A stretch of 64,000 nucleotides of DNA from Bifidobacterium sp. WK012_4_13 (GCF_041080835.1 NZ_CP129683.1:1550001-1614000), one strand, 5' to 3'. Shown: positions 17,690 through 28,062, counted from the stretch's first letter. Translations and numbers: made by a program. Notes: generated by a model from the letters alone, not told the origin.

Positions 17690-17895
17690 CTCTGCATTGA
17701 ATCATGTTGAATGATGAGTGCCGAGGCCTCAAACGGCCATTCCAGAATGGCTTAGGTGGCCGCCTGGGTTGCCGACTAGGTTGCCGCCTGGGTTGCCGAC
17801 TAGGTTGCCCAATTGGCCGAAGAAGGGCTGCTGAGGAGTGATACCGCCACTTCGATTATGAAAGTTCCCGCTCCCGACGCCTTTCCAACACTATC
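17690..17895 (-). pseudogene. Possible Gly/Asn-rich reading-frame remnant with tandem repeat
   Basis: Downstream of the alpha/beta hydrolase, the minus strand carries an open stretch that reads as Gly/Asn/Pro-rich protein, with two copies of the motif GNLVGNPG in tandem, ending in a stop near 17697. It has no start codon in frame; an ATG nearby (near 17894) opens a different frame. The 24-base DNA repeat lies at about 17757-17810. It could be the end of a decayed or frameshifted small gene, or just a repeat. Confidence is low. Confidence 0.25.
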
Positions 17896-17917
17896 CATAG
17901 AACACTCGGCACACGTC

Positions 17918-18967
17918 CTATAGCCGGATTGGATCGTTGAAGAACGAGATTATCCTGTCGACATAGGGCTCCATGGCGGCATTGGGCATGCCGAAGATCT
18001 CATGACGGGCATTGTCCATTCGAATCAATTCAGCTGGGCAGCCACCGTCACGCACTTGCTGCACGAATCGATTCTGCGGAGGATTGAGCACATAGTCGTC
18101 GTCGCCTGCCTGAAAGACCAACAGAGGCGTCTCTATCCGATCGCACATATTGGATTGAAGCACGCTGTGAGATAGCCTCAGCGCTTCACGCACCCATGAG
18201 TAAGTGGGAGCGCTGGTCTGCCGTCGGACATCGTTCATGCGCAAGGCATGGAACCAATTCACTCTCGACGCGCTGGCGTGTTCATAATCCCGGTCGCTCA
18301 ACGCCGTCACAAAGGGCAGTTGGCCAGGAGCCATGCGCTTGGAAAATCCAATATCGCATGCCGCATTGATGAATGCCGTTGCGAGCCAGTCAGGCAGGCC
18401 GATTCGTGGGGCGATCATTGGAGAAGATAGCACTGCCTTGTCAAAGATGGTCGGATGCTGTTCCAGAACGGCGGCACCTATGCCGCCACCCATCGAATGT
18501 CCAAAGAGGCAGAGCGGCAAACCATCGGCATATTCCTGAGCAATCTGAGAGCAGAAATGTGCCATGTCCTCGATATATCTGTTCCAGTCATCGATCCAAA
18601 CAAGGTTGGGATCGGTCACATCCCGCGCCGATTGACCGTGACCTCGATGCTCGATAATGCAGACGGAATACCCTGCCTTAAGGAAATACCAGGCAATCTC
18701 ATTGAACTTCTCCGCAAACTCCGTGATGCCATGGGAGATGACCACAGCACCGCGAAATCGTGCAGTCGCACCGCTGATATGCAATTCACCGAATGCGTGA
18801 GCATCGAAACATACGAAATGTATCTTTCCAGCATCGTTCTCCTGCGAAGCTCGTGAACCTGCCGAGGCTGTGAGCCAGCCTTCAGATCGGCACGCATCCA
18901 ACGACGGCAACACTGTCTCTCGCATTGTTTGCTCATAGCCGCGCTCATCAAGAAGATCAACCTTCAT
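17918..18967 (-). CDS. Alpha/beta hydrolase, monoacylglycerol lipase / serine aminopeptidase S33 type
   Basis: Alpha/beta hydrolase of 349 residues. The motif order fits lysophospholipase/monoacylglycerol lipase: VISHGITEFAEKFNEIAWYFLKAGYSV, then EHRGHGQS, the nucleophile elbow FGHSMGG (serine near 157), a late VFQAGDDDYV acid site and the histidine in NARHEIFG. There is no signal peptide. It probably hydrolyses esters of glycerol or lysophospholipids in the cytoplasm. The TMEM175-type channel gene starts on the other strand 111 bp away. The start at 18967 gives MKVDLLDERGYEQT; no better alternative is seen. Confidence 0.86.
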   Translation of the reverse strand: MKVDLLDERGYEQTMRETVLPSLDACRSEGWLTASAGSRASQENDAGKIHFVCFDAHAFGELHISGATARFRGAVVISHGITEFAEKFNEIAWYFLKAGYSVCIIEHRGHGQSARDVTDPNLVWIDDWNRYIEDMAHFCSQIAQEYADGLPLCLFGHSMGGGIGAAVLEQHPTIFDKAVLSSPMIAPRIGLPDWLATAFINAACDIGFSKRMAPGQLPFVTALSDRDYEHASASRVNWFHALRMNDVRRQTSAPTYSWVREALRLSHSVLQSNMCDRIETPLLVFQAGDDDYVLNPPQNRFVQQVRDGGCPAELIRMDNARHEIFGMPNAAMEPYVDRIISFFNDPIRL

Positions 18968-19078
18968 AGCTCCAACCTACAACCGATTGGTGAACGCAGA
19001 AAGGATTCGACAAGAAAATCAGATGACCACGTTTGTCTTAATCCCACTTCGTGCAACAATGACAGCAACGAAAGGAGC

Positions 19079-19666
19079 ATGTATGGAGAAAATCGCATGG
19101 AGACGTTTAGCGATGGCGTGCTTGCCATCATGATCACGATTATGGTTTTGGAGCTGAAAGTTCCTCGAGGGGCATCATTCACCAATCTGGAAACCGATCT
19201 GCCTGTTTTTCTTGGATATGTGCTGAGCTTCATCTACATAGGAATCTATTGGACGAATCATCATCATCTGCTCATGATGGTCGATACCGTAAATGGCCAG
19301 ATTCTTTGGGCCAACCTTCACCTGCTCTTCTGGCTGTCGCTGATTCCCGCCTCGACGGCGTGGGCGGACGAGCACCCGCTGACCACAGCTCCTGCATGTG
19401 TATATGGCATAATTCTGCTGATGTGCTCGGTTGCCTATATTGTTTTGCAGAACCTGATCATCCATCTGCAAGGCAGGGAATCACAACTGGCCAAGACCCT
19501 CGGCAAGGACTACAAGGGCAAAGTTTCCATGGTGGGGTATGCGGTTGCTGCATGCGTCGCATTCATACAGTCAATCGCGTCGTATGCAATATACGTCCTG
19601 GTCGCTCTGCTGTGGATCATTCCTGATATTCGCATCGAGAAGGCAATCTACAGCGCCGAAGAGTAG
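19079..19666 (+). CDS. TMEM175 family potassium channel (DUF1211)
   Basis: Membrane protein of 195 residues with about six hydrophobic segments. The family signature is at the very N-terminus: NRMETFSDGVLAIMITIMVLELKVP, holding the FSDGV selectivity-related motif. The later segments YIGIYWTNHHHLL and NLHLLFWLSLIPAS match the family too. Bacterial TMEM175 proteins of this length form tetrameric K+ channels. I chose the ATG at 19079, since it keeps the Arg before FSDGV; the ATG at 19097 has a better spaced ggag but would delete that residue. Longer frames back to 18929 run into the neighbouring gene. Convergent palindromic element downstream. Confidence 0.85.
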   Translation: MYGENRMETFSDGVLAIMITIMVLELKVPRGASFTNLETDLPVFLGYVLSFIYIGIYWTNHHHLLMMVDTVNGQILWANLHLLFWLSLIPASTAWADEHPLTTAPACVYGIILLMCSVAYIVLQNLIIHLQGRESQLAKTLGKDYKGKVSMVGYAVAACVAFIQSIASYAIYVLVALLWIIPDIRIEKAIYSAEE

Positions 19667-19685
19667 CGAACTCGGGCGATTTATT

Positions 19686-19808
19686 TCGAGATACCGAGTT
19701 TTGCGGCAATTCCGTAGTATAGACAGCGATTTTTCGCACGATGCAGCCCTTATTTCAGGCATTTCAGCCTTCAATACTTTCGAATTGCCGCAAAACTCGG
19801 TATCTCGA
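19686..19808. repeat. Long palindromic element with 27-bp perfect inverted repeats
   Basis: Positions 19686-19712 and 19782-19808 are perfect inverted repeats of 27 bp separated by 69 bp. The core of the arm is cgagttttgcggcaattc. The inner part includes atgcagccct, the same string used in the hairpin just downstream. A related palindrome lies at 43908-44015, whose arm has the similar core cgagtttttggcacttgcc. Lengths and structure resemble a miniature inverted-repeat element or a family of intergenic palindromes, not a simple terminator. Confidence 0.75.
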
Positions 19809-19810
19809 CA

Positions 19811-19847
19811 ATTGAGGGCTGCATTATCGTGAAATGCAGCCCTCAAT
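19811..19847 (+). terminator. Strong hairpin, probable terminator of the TMEM175 gene
   Basis: A perfect 14-bp stem (attgagggctgcat pairing with atgcagccctcaat) with a 9-base loop, followed by a T-rich stretch (cgttcgtttatta). It lies about 145 bp past the channel gene, between it and the convergent small membrane protein gene. The U-tract is imperfect, so it may also act as part of the adjacent palindromic element. Confidence 0.55.
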
Positions 19848-19874
19848 CGTTCGTTTATTATCTTTAATATTCAA

Positions 19875-20039
19875 TCATGAACGTTTTCCACTGAAAAGTC
19901 CTCTGACAAAGCCGAAGACCGCAGTAATCACAAACAGAACGAGTGAAACCCAGAACAGCCAGAGCACTCCCTTGAGCAGGAGTCCCGCGATACCGCCGAT
20001 AATCCAGAGAACCAGAAGTACAAGAACCAAACCCAACAT
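19875..20039 (-). CDS. Small hydrophobic membrane protein, 54 residues
   Basis: A short protein starting MLGLVLVLLVLWIIGGIAG with two predicted transmembrane helices and a basic tail ending in FSGKRS. The ATG at 20039 is preceded by gagaggggt at good distance, and the longer frame from 20138 looks like untranslated leader. Small two-helix proteins of this kind (Lmo0937-like, or hydrophobic proteins often annotated as hypothetical) are common in Gram-positives, sometimes under stress control. Function unknown. Confidence 0.65.
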   Translation of the reverse strand: MLGLVLVLLVLWIIGGIAGLLLKGVLWLFWVSLVLFVITAVFGFVRGLFSGKRS

Positions 20040-20157
20040 TTCAACCACCCCTCTCAAATCGTATGCCAAGCATTCACAGCGCCCAGACGCATGCGAATCT
20101 TTGACTGGACAGGCAAATTCTAACACTTCAGTAAGCAAATCGCCGTAATTCAGCCCT

Positions 20158-21018
20158 TCACAAAAGATGCTGCTTGGAAAGAACCTCCTTCACTGCGTCC
20201 TCCAGACCGAGCAGGGAGTGCCCCAGGGCAAGGGTGAAATCGTCGGATTCAACCTCAAGGTCGCCATGCGCAATCAGCCGCTGCACTTCCACCATGCCTT
20301 GGACCGTCTGCTCCGAGGCATCGTCTCTAAGCGCCTCAACGAACTGCTCCTCATCCAGGTCAACAGCCTCGATTGCCTTGCCCGTGGCGGCTTCCAGCGC
20401 CTGCGCCAGTTCGCCGTAGCGGGTCGGGTCCGCCGATAGCTCCATGACCTCTGGCTCATTCCCGGAAATCAGCACACGTGCAGCAGCCTCGGCATATTCG
20501 CGTTTAAGGGCCCAGCCGACCGTTGCCTCATCAGACATATAAATCAGCCGACCTGTTTTCAGCGCATGCCTGAACAACAGGGCCTCATTCTCCAAATACC
20601 AGTTATTGCGCAAAAACGTGTGAGGAATTCCAGATTGAAGAATCTTCGCCTCGGTGAACACATGGTCGGTGGAGAGCATATTATGGACCAAGTCGGCCTG
20701 GGCAAGGCTTGTATATGCAATGAAGGAGACACCGCGTCTCTTCGCCGCCTCTACGACATGCGCATGCTCACTCCTACGATTGCCAGGGGCGCCCGAGATG
20801 AACAGCAGCCGATCTACCCCACCAAAAGCACTCATCAAAGAATCAATGTCCCCGTAATCTCCGATTCTCACCTCAAAGCCCTTGGATTCGACCTTCGCCG
20901 CCTTGCGAGGATCGCGAATCAAACCGACAATGTCATCTTCGGGAGCAAGTCTGCGCAGCCAATCCAATGCGTAACCACCGAAACCGCCAGAAGCTCCAGT
21001 AACCATGTATCTCATCAT
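20158..21018 (-). CDS. NAD(P)-binding NmrA/SDR-like oxidoreductase
   Basis: Rossmann-fold protein of 286 residues. The N-terminal MRYMVTGASGGFGGYAL has the GxxGxxG dinucleotide motif. FEVRIGDYGDIDSL and GVDRLLFISGAPGN correspond to the NmrA/QorB (NADPH:quinone reductase-like) pattern, as does FIAYTSLAQAD. The C-terminal half has the PEVMELSADPTRYGELAQALEAATG segment seen in that family. It is likely an NADPH-dependent quinone reductase or redox sensor. The start at 21018 has ggggagg four bases upstream; the adjacent ATG at 21015 is equally possible. It stands alone on this strand. Confidence 0.82.
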   Translation of the reverse strand: MMRYMVTGASGGFGGYALDWLRRLAPEDDIVGLIRDPRKAAKVESKGFEVRIGDYGDIDSLMSAFGGVDRLLFISGAPGNRRSEHAHVVEAAKRRGVSFIAYTSLAQADLVHNMLSTDHVFTEAKILQSGIPHTFLRNNWYLENEALLFRHALKTGRLIYMSDEATVGWALKREYAEAAARVLISGNEPEVMELSADPTRYGELAQALEAATGKAIEAVDLDEEQFVEALRDDASEQTVQGMVEVQRLIAHGDLEVESDDFTLALGHSLLGLEDAVKEVLSKQHLL

Positions 21019-21213
21019 GCCGCCTCCCCAAATCGGTGTCGTGAGCCAACGACCTCTATACCTTTTTCACACTCCCCACTTTAGAATCGCTTGCCCGAAG
21101 TTCCAAGCCGCATTGCTTACAGATGAGTCTGCAAATGCCCGCATGGGCTGGCTCAGCCAGGCGATCTTCGACGAATCTCATCTTCTCGCCCTGCATGACT
21201 AGACTCGGCAGTC

Positions 21214-22221
21214 GTGAACATTGCGGAACCGGAAAACACGCGACTTTCTCCATGGATGGCACGTATCATGCTGCTTGTCGCCGCGGCGACCTGGGGTGGT
21301 GGCTATACCTTCTCGAAGATTGCGTTGGATGCCATTGATGTGCAATGGATGATGGCCATTCGACTTACCTTGGGATCCATGATCCTGGCGGTGGCATTAT
21401 GGCCACGAATCCGTCGCACCAGACTCTCGCATATGGTCATTCCAGGCATGCTTCTTGGCCTGAGCTATTGGATGGCCTTCATGTTCCAGATGGAGGGTCT
21501 CACATCGATCGCTCCTGGACGCAACGCCTTTCTGACAGCCACATATTGCGTCATCGTGCCTTTCCTGGTCTGGTGCATCGCACGCCGCGCTCCGACCATG
21601 CGAAACATCATTGCCGCAATCATCTGTCTGGTCGGCATCGGATTCATCTCATTGCCATCCACGGGACTGGGGCTGGATTTCAGCACGGGTGACGCATTGA
21701 CAATGGTCGGTGCCTTGATCTTTGCGTTGAATCTTGTGCTTGAAGGGATGTTTGCAAAGAAATTCGACCCATTGATTCTCACGCTCTATGAATTCGTGAT
21801 CGCCGGAATCATGTTTCTTGCAGGAGCCCTCATCTTCGAGCCAATCCCCAGTCTGACGAGCTTCACACCCACGATTTCATGGTCTATGGCCTATCTGATC
21901 GTCGGGTCGACGCTTATCGCTCAGACCTTCCAGAATGCTGCCTTCTCCAAGATTCCAGCAACGCAGGGCTCGATCATCCTCTGCACTGAAAGCCTGTTTG
22001 GCGTGCTGTTCGCAATCGTGCTCGTCCATGAGCATGTCAGCATAGAGACTGCCCTGGGCTTCGTCTTGATCTTCTGCGCAATCCTTCTTTCGGAATTGCG
22101 CATTCAGCATCATCGAAGGCCCAGGGCAGAATCAATGGATCCGAATAACGGCATCGCCGGTGGTCATCTTGGAATCAGTCATCACCGAGAATCACGTGAA
22201 CGCCACCAACCAGCGCACTGA
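21214..22221 (+). CDS. EamA/DMT family transporter
   Basis: Drug/metabolite transporter superfamily protein of 335 residues with ten predicted membrane segments arranged as two EamA repeats. The first repeat opens MLLVAAATWGGGYTFSKIALDAI; the second has AYLIVGSTLIAQTFQNAAF and ATQGSIILCTESLFGVLFA, both typical. The start is a GTG at 21214; no strong ribosome binding site is seen, and an internal ATG at 21256 is possible. The end overlaps the convergent DUF3566 gene by 47 bp, so transcription of the two must interfere or terminate late. Substrate is unknown (amino acids or metabolites in the family). Confidence 0.83.
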   Translation: MNIAEPENTRLSPWMARIMLLVAAATWGGGYTFSKIALDAIDVQWMMAIRLTLGSMILAVALWPRIRRTRLSHMVIPGMLLGLSYWMAFMFQMEGLTSIAPGRNAFLTATYCVIVPFLVWCIARRAPTMRNIIAAIICLVGIGFISLPSTGLGLDFSTGDALTMVGALIFALNLVLEGMFAKKFDPLILTLYEFVIAGIMFLAGALIFEPIPSLTSFTPTISWSMAYLIVGSTLIAQTFQNAAFSKIPATQGSIILCTESLFGVLFAIVLVHEHVSIETALGFVLIFCAILLSELRIQHHRRPRAESMDPNNGIAGGHLGISHHRESRERHQPAH

Positions 22222-22867
22222 CAAGGTTGTACAGGAACGCGCCGATCGTTGCGAGCACCATGACCAGAATAACCTCGAAGATAGAGAATATGGTCACTGC
22301 ACTAAGCACGGTTCCCAAGCTGAGAATGCTCGATAGATCGAAGCTTCCCGCATCCAGGCCAGTCTTTGACACCAGTTGGGTGACGCTATCGAACAGACCG
22401 ATGGAATTGAGCAGGAACCAGATGAATCCGACTGCCACGATCTGAATGATTCCGCCTGCGATGGCCAGCAGGAAAGATACCTTGGTAACCGACCATGGGT
22501 CGACTCGGGTGACGGAAAGCTTCATTCTGCGTGCCCTTGGAACCGATGGCTTCTGGCCGGCCGACCTTTCGGCGGAATGGGCGCGTGCCTGTTCATGGGA
22601 CGAGGAAACGTGGGACTGCTCCATAGGATGTGACGGCTGGGTCTCATGAATCTGATTCTCGCTCACCGCTGGGTTCGAAGACAGGGAACGTGCGGACCGT
22701 GCCACACGCGGACCGTGCTCTTCGTGCGAAGGTTCCTCATGCAATGCATCCACCTTCGCATCCTCTTCACTCAAGCCTGCGGAATTCAGGTCTGCGTTTG
22801 TCCCGCCCAAAAGCTCATCATGGTTCAAATCAATAGGCTTACGCGGTTCATCGTTATTTTGGCTCAT
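22175..22867 (-). CDS. DUF3566 transmembrane protein
   Basis: Protein of 230 residues with an acidic, low-complexity cytoplasmic N-terminus (about 125 residues) and a C-terminal membrane domain containing VDPWSVTKVSFLLAIAGGIIQIVAV and a second hydrophobic segment followed by a glycine-rich end. The membrane domain matches DUF3566, found next to gyrA throughout Actinobacteria (Rv0007 position in Mycobacterium). It lies 67 bp after gyrA on the same strand, which supports the identity. Function is not established. It overlaps the convergent EamA gene. Confidence 0.85.
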   Translation of the reverse strand: MSQNNDEPRKPIDLNHDELLGGTNADLNSAGLSEEDAKVDALHEEPSHEEHGPRVARSARSLSSNPAVSENQIHETQPSHPMEQSHVSSSHEQARAHSAERSAGQKPSVPRARRMKLSVTRVDPWSVTKVSFLLAIAGGIIQIVAVGFIWFLLNSIGLFDSVTQLVSKTGLDAGSFDLSSILSLGTVLSAVTIFSIFEVILVMVLATIGAFLYNLVSALVGGVHVILGDD

Positions 22868-22934
22868 CGTTTCTCCTTGATCGATATGCCTCGCGACTCT
22901 GTTGTGACGCTACCAGCTTTCATGGTCTTTTGCT

Positions 22935-25673
22935 TCATTTCGCTGAATCGTCCACATTCTCAGCAGAATTGCCGTCGGACCCGTCCGTGGAAGATTGAGC
23001 CGATCGATGCGCTGGTTCCAAGGCATTGTCCGCAATCGCACCGGCTTCGACCATTTCCGCTGCCGTGCTGTCGTCTTCGGCATCTTCCATGTTGCGTGCG
23101 ATGGAAAGGATTTCGTCGCTCTTGTCTGGCTTGGCAAGCGTGACGCCTTGAGTCGTTCGTCCCGTGCGCTTGACCTCGGCGACGTTCGAACGGATGACCT
23201 TGCCGGACTTCATGATGGCGAGAATCTCATCATCTTCGCTTACCACAACGGCACCGACAAGCGATCCGCGACCCTGTGCAAGCTGAATCGCCTTCACGCC
23301 ATAGCCATTGCGTCCCTGCAGGCGGTATTCGCTCAGCGCCGTGCGCTTGGCAAAGCCCTCATCGGTGACCACAAGCAGGTCTTCGTTGGAATCTTCAGGA
23401 ACGACATCCATGCTAAGCAGTTCGTCGCCCTCACGGAATCTCATGCCCTGCACGCCAGCCGTCTGACGTCCCATAGGACGCAGGGTCTCGTCATTTGCCG
23501 AGAACTTTACGCTCATGCCCTTGCGGGATACCAGAATGATGTCATCTCCGGCATTGCACAGCGATGCACCGACCAATTCATCGGATATCTGTGCGTCGGC
23601 ATCCTCTCCCTCGCCCGCGAATTCCATCAGCCGCACGGCGATGAGACCACCCTGACGCGTCGAATCGTATTCGTTGAGTCTGGTCTTCTTGACCTTGCCG
23701 CTCTTGGTTGCGAGAACCAGGTATTGCGCAGCGTCATAGTCGCTTATCGAAAGCACCTGCTGTATCTTCTCATCGGGTGAGAACTGCAGGAGATTCGCGA
23801 CATGCTGCCCCTTGGAATCTCTCGAGCCCTCTGGCAGCTCAAAGGCCTTGATGCGATATACACGCCCCTTGTTGGTGAAGAACAGCAGCCAATTGTGGGT
23901 GCTGGTGAGGAAGAAGTGGTCCACGATATCATCCTCGCGAAGCTTGGCACCGCGAATTCCCTTGCCACCACGATGCTGGGCGCGATATTCATCAGCCTTC
24001 GTGCGCTTTATGTAACCGGAATGCGTGACGGTGACGACCACATTCTCTTCCGCGATCAGGTCCTCGACATTCATTTCACCGGAATACGGCAGAATCTTGG
24101 TTCTGCGCGCATCGCCATACTTATGAACGATCTCATCGAGCTCGTCGCCCACGATTGCACGCTGGCGTTCTGGCTTGGCGAGAATATCGTCATAGTCGGC
24201 GATGCGGCGCATGAGTTCCTCGTGCTCGTCAATGATCTTCTGACGTTCAAGAGCAGCCAGACGACGCAGCTGCATGGCCAATATGGCATCCGCCTGCACC
24301 TGATCGACATCGAGCAGCGACATCAAGCCGGTTCTGGCGGCATCCACGTCAGGAGAGCGCCTGATCAGGGCGATGACCTCGTCTATCATGTCGAGAGCCT
24401 TCAGATATCCCTGCAGGATATGGTCACGCTCCTCGGCTTCACGCTTCAGATACCTGGTGCGACGTTCGATGACCTCGAGTTGATGGTTCACCCAGTGGCG
24501 GATGAACGCGTCGATGCTCAGGGTCCGAGGCACACCATCGACCAGGGCAAGCATGTTCGCCCCGAAAGTCTGCTGCAGCTGCGAATGCTTGTAAAGATTG
24601 TTCAGCACCACCTTCGGCACCGCATCGCGCTTCAATACCAGCACGAGTCTCTGGCCCGTGCGACCGGAGGTTTCATCGCGCATGTCGGCGATGCCCTGAA
24701 TCTTGCCATCGCGCACGGCATCCTTGATGGATGATGCGAGACGATCGGGATTGACCTGATATGGCAATTCGGTCACGACGAGGCACATGCGCCCACGAAT
24801 CTCTTCGGTGTTGACGACCGCACGCATCGTGATCAGTCCACGTCCGGTTCGATATGCCTGTTCGATGCCCTTATGGCCCAGAATCGTCGCGCCCGTCGGA
24901 AAATCGGGACCCTTGATGATGCTGAGCAAGGCTTCCAGCAATTCTTCTCGGGTCGCTTCCGGGTGATCAAGGGCCCAATGCACGCCTGTGGCGACCTCGC
25001 CCATGTTGTGCGGAGGGATGTTCGTCGCCATGCCCACGGCAATGCCTGACGATCCGTTCACCAGAAGGTTGGGGAAGCGAGCAGGCAACACGGTCGGTTC
25101 CTGGGTCTTGCCATCGTAGTTCGGAGCGAAGACGACCGTATCCTTGTCGATGTCCCGTACCATTTCCATGGCCAGAGGAGCCATTCGGCATTCGGTGTAT
25201 CTCATGGCCGCCGCAGGGTCGTCTCCCGGAGAGCCGAAGTTGCCCTGACCGTCAACGAGCAGATAGCGCATCGACCAAGGCTGGGCCATGCGCACCAGGG
25301 TGTCATAGATGGCGCTGTCACCGTGTGGGTGGTACTTGCCCATGACATCGCCGACGACGCGAGAGCATTTGTTATAGCCGCGATCGGGGCGATATCCCCC
25401 GTCATACATCGCATATATGACGCGGCGATGCACCGGCTTCATGCCATCGCGCACATCAGGCAAAGCCCTTTCGACAATGACGGACAGTGCATATGCCAGA
25501 TATGATTCGCGCATCTCCTGCTGCAGGTCCATGCGCTGAACCCTTTCGCCATTGAGCAGGCCATAGTCGGTCGTGTCACTCTCCTGCGGGCTGAGCGGCT
25601 CCTGTGAGCGCTCAGATGGATCGTCGGCCAATCCGTCGGCTCCGTTGGTATTGTTATCGTCTGCCACTGTCAT
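22935..25673 (-). CDS. gyrA: DNA gyrase subunit A
   Basis: Breaks and rejoins DNA in the gyrase A2B2 complex to introduce negative supercoils. The 912-residue protein has the winged-helix domain with the catalytic tyrosine in [12 protein letters not shown], the tower and coiled coil, and the C-terminal beta-pinwheel with repeated blades; the GyrA box-like QGRNGYGVK region is seen. The quinolone-resistance region reads [20 protein letters not shown], with Ser and Asp at the two usual positions, so no classical resistance change is visible. An acidic tail of about 60 residues closes it. It follows gyrB with 87 bp between and precedes DUF3566. Confidence 0.98.
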   Translation of the reverse strand: MTVADDNNTNGADGLADDPSERSQEPLSPQESDTTDYGLLNGERVQRMDLQQEMRESYLAYALSVIVERALPDVRDGMKPVHRRVIYAMYDGGYRPDRGYNKCSRVVGDVMGKYHPHGDSAIYDTLVRMAQPWSMRYLLVDGQGNFGSPGDDPAAAMRYTECRMAPLAMEMVRDIDKDTVVFAPNYDGKTQEPTVLPARFPNLLVNGSSGIAVGMATNIPPHNMGEVATGVHWALDHPEATREELLEALLSIIKGPDFPTGATILGHKGIEQAYRTGRGLITMRAVVNTEEIRGRMCLVVTELPYQVNPDRLASSIKDAVRDGKIQGIADMRDETSGRTGQRLVLVLKRDAVPKVVLNNLYKHSQLQQTFGANMLALVDGVPRTLSIDAFIRHWVNHQLEVIERRTRYLKREAEERDHILQGYLKALDMIDEVIALIRRSPDVDAARTGLMSLLDVDQVQADAILAMQLRRLAALERQKIIDEHEELMRRIADYDDILAKPERQRAIVGDELDEIVHKYGDARRTKILPYSGEMNVEDLIAEENVVVTVTHSGYIKRTKADEYRAQHRGGKGIRGAKLREDDIVDHFFLTSTHNWLLFFTNKGRVYRIKAFELPEGSRDSKGQHVANLLQFSPDEKIQQVLSISDYDAAQYLVLATKSGKVKKTRLNEYDSTRQGGLIAVRLMEFAGEGEDADAQISDELVGASLCNAGDDIILVSRKGMSVKFSANDETLRPMGRQTAGVQGMRFREGDELLSMDVVPEDSNEDLLVVTDEGFAKRTALSEYRLQGRNGYGVKAIQLAQGRGSLVGAVVVSEDDEILAIMKSGKVIRSNVAEVKRTGRTTQGVTLAKPDKSDEILSIARNMEDAEDDSTAAEMVEAGAIADNALEPAHRSAQSSTDGSDGNSAENVDDSAK

Positions 25674-25760
25674 TCCTTAGTGTTTCGGACTGTTCACATT
25701 TCAAATATTGAGACAAATCTCGGTCAATGAGATTCTTATGCAGCCAGCTGTCTGACCATC

Positions 25761-27968
25761 TCAGGCATCGATGAATCGGGCGTCATGTGCATTGCGCTGG
25801 ATGAACAGACGACGTGGTTCGACGTCGTCGCCCATCAGCATCGAGAATGTTTCATCGGCCTGCGCCGCATCTTCTATATGGATTTTCTTCAGCACTCTGT
25901 GCTCCGGATCCATCGTGGTCTCCCACAGCTCCTGATAGCTCATCTCGCCCAGACCCTTGTATCTCTGGATGCCCTCGCCCTTCGGCAGCTGCCTGCCTGA
26001 TTCCTTGCCTTCGGCAAGCACGCGGTCACGCTCGGCATCGGTGTACACAAAGTCATGCGCGCCCTTCGTCCATTTGAGTCGGTACAGCGGCGGCATCGCG
26101 ACATAAACGTAGCCGGCAGTGATCATCGGCCTCATGTAGCGGAAGAACAGCGTCAGGTTCAGCGTCGCGATATGCGCACCGTCGACATCGGCATCGGCCA
26201 TGATGATGACCTTGTGATAGCGGACCTTGTCAAGATCGAACTCCTCGCCATAGCCGCCACCGACCGCGGTGATCAGCGATTCGATGGTGTCGGACTTCAT
26301 CATGCGGTCGATGCTTGCACGCTCGGTGTTCAGGATCTTTCCACGCAGCGGCAGGATTGCCTGAGTCAGCGGGTTTCTCCCCTGAATGGCCGAACCGCCT
26401 GCGGAATCGCCCTCGACGATGAAGAGTTCGCACTCGCTGGGATCGTTGGACTGGCAGTCCTTGAGCTTGTCAGGCATGCCCGCCGTCTCGAAGATGGACT
26501 TTCTGCGGGTGTTCTCGCGCGCCTTCTTCGCAGCGATGCGCGCGCGTGAAGCTTCCAGGGACTTCTGAATGATCATCTTGGCCTCGCCGGGATGGGCATC
26601 GAACCAATCCCCCAGCTTCTCGGTCATGACGCGCTGCACAAAGGTCTTCGCCTCGGAATTTCCCAGCTTGGTCTTGGTCTGACCTTCGAACTGGGGATTC
26701 GTGAGCTTGACCGAGATGACTGCGGTAAGGCCTTCGCGGACATCGTCACCCGAAAGGTTATCGTCCTTGTCCTTCAGAATGTTCTTGTCTCTGGCGTAGC
26801 GGTTGACCATGGAGGTGAGCGCTGCGCGGAAGCCCTCCTCGTGCGTGCCGCCCTCTGTCGTCGAAATCGTGTTTGCGAAGGTATGCACCGATTCCGAATA
26901 TGCAGACGTCCATTGCATGGCTATCTCAGCCGAGATGCCGAGTTTGACGTCCTCGGCCTCGATGTCGATCACATCCTCCTCGACAGGATTGGCCTTCTTG
27001 GCCTTCACCATGTATGCGACGTAATCCTTGATGCCGTTGTGATAGAGGTAGGAGACCGTGCGATGAAGCTCCTCGGCAACGTTCTCGCCATCGCCGGTGA
27101 CCTCGTCCCCCGCCTCGTCGACATGGCGCAGATCGGTCAATGACAGACGCAATCCCTTGTTCAGGAATGCCATCTGCTGGAATCTGCTTCGCAGTGTCTC
27201 GAAATCATAGGTCGTTGTCTCGAATATGTCGGGATCCGCCCAGAACGTGACGGTCGTGCCTGTCTGCTCGTCTTCGGTCATCGGCTCTGCACGTCGCAAC
27301 GGTGCCGTCGGCTTCTGGTCAGCATAGTGCTGAATCCAGTGATAGCCCTTCTGGCGAACCTCGATATCGACATGGGTCGAGAGCGCGTTCACGACGGAGA
27401 TGCCGACGCCGTGCAGACCGCCGGAAACCGCGTAGCCGCCTCCGCCGAACTTGCCGCCGGCATGAAGCTTGGTCATGACGACCTCAACGCCGCTTGCCCC
27501 TTCACCTGGGACCTCGTCCGTTGGGATGCCTCGTCCGTTGTCGACGACGCTGACCCCATTGTCTGGAAGGATGGTCACTTCGATGTGGTTCGCGTAACCT
27601 GCAAGGGCCTCATCCACGGAATTGTCGACTATCTCATAGACCAGATGGTGCAGACCTCGTGGCCCGGTCGAACCGATGTACATGCCCGGGCGGATCCTCA
27701 CCGCCTCCAAGCCTTCGAGAACCCGTAGATCACTGGCATCATAATGCTTTGGAGCCAAGGAATCATCAAGCTGGGCATCCTCGAGCCGGTCACCGTCAGT
27801 GGCTTCGTTTGAATTCGCCTCGTCAGGCGAAGCGACCTCGCCATCCTCGTCTATTTCGCTGTCTATCTCGCTACCTTCGTTCAATTCACTGCCTTCGTTG
27901 ATGGGGTTGGTTTCATCTTCGGAAGATGCAGCATCCGGCGAATCCAACTTCGTGTCATCCTCTGCCAC
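25761..27968 (-). CDS. gyrB: DNA gyrase subunit B
   Basis: ATPase subunit of gyrase, about 735 residues. The GHKL domain shows [25 protein letters not shown], the DNGRGIPTD motif and [13 protein letters not shown]. The TOPRIM domain has EGDSAGGSA and [11 protein letters not shown], and the C-terminal QRYKGLGEM is the usual signature. An acidic N-terminal extension of about 75 residues precedes the ATPase domain. I chose GTG at 27968: the aaagga box is directly against the ATG at 27974 but six bases before this GTG. Both give nearly the same protein. It lies in the dciA-gyrB-gyrA segment. Confidence 0.96.
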   Translation of the reverse strand: MAEDDTKLDSPDAASSEDETNPINEGSELNEGSEIDSEIDEDGEVASPDEANSNEATDGDRLEDAQLDDSLAPKHYDASDLRVLEGLEAVRIRPGMYIGSTGPRGLHHLVYEIVDNSVDEALAGYANHIEVTILPDNGVSVVDNGRGIPTDEVPGEGASGVEVVMTKLHAGGKFGGGGYAVSGGLHGVGISVVNALSTHVDIEVRQKGYHWIQHYADQKPTAPLRRAEPMTEDEQTGTTVTFWADPDIFETTTYDFETLRSRFQQMAFLNKGLRLSLTDLRHVDEAGDEVTGDGENVAEELHRTVSYLYHNGIKDYVAYMVKAKKANPVEEDVIDIEAEDVKLGISAEIAMQWTSAYSESVHTFANTISTTEGGTHEEGFRAALTSMVNRYARDKNILKDKDDNLSGDDVREGLTAVISVKLTNPQFEGQTKTKLGNSEAKTFVQRVMTEKLGDWFDAHPGEAKMIIQKSLEASRARIAAKKARENTRRKSIFETAGMPDKLKDCQSNDPSECELFIVEGDSAGGSAIQGRNPLTQAILPLRGKILNTERASIDRMMKSDTIESLITAVGGGYGEEFDLDKVRYHKVIIMADADVDGAHIATLNLTLFFRYMRPMITAGYVYVAMPPLYRLKWTKGAHDFVYTDAERDRVLAEGKESGRQLPKGEGIQRYKGLGEMSYQELWETTMDPEHRVLKKIHIEDAAQADETFSMLMGDDVEPRRLFIQRNAHDARFIDA

Positions 27969-28056
27969 GACCATTCCTTTCTTCGTCGATTGCCATGCAT
28001 CGACTCGTATCGGCTTTGCAGCAATGTCAGCGACTCTGAGTGTCTGCCACACAGCC

Positions 28057-28062
28057 ATTATA
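28057..28062 (-). promoter_or_regulatory. Candidate -10 element of a gyrB promoter
   Basis: On the minus strand TATAAT stands about 89 bases before the gyrB start. The T-rich spacer upstream (seven and five T's) has no good -35 match. Promoters of gyrase genes often depend on the -10 region and respond to relaxation of supercoils. The same T tract could also end transcription coming from the DUF721 gene. Confidence 0.4.

Noticed and set aside
19686..19808. Insertion sequence
   Set aside because: The interval between the inverted repeats is only 69 bp, so no transposase can be encoded; kept as a palindromic element.
23802..24734. 310-codon frame on the plus strand inside gyrA
   Set aside because: Antisense shadow of gyrA caused by codon bias.
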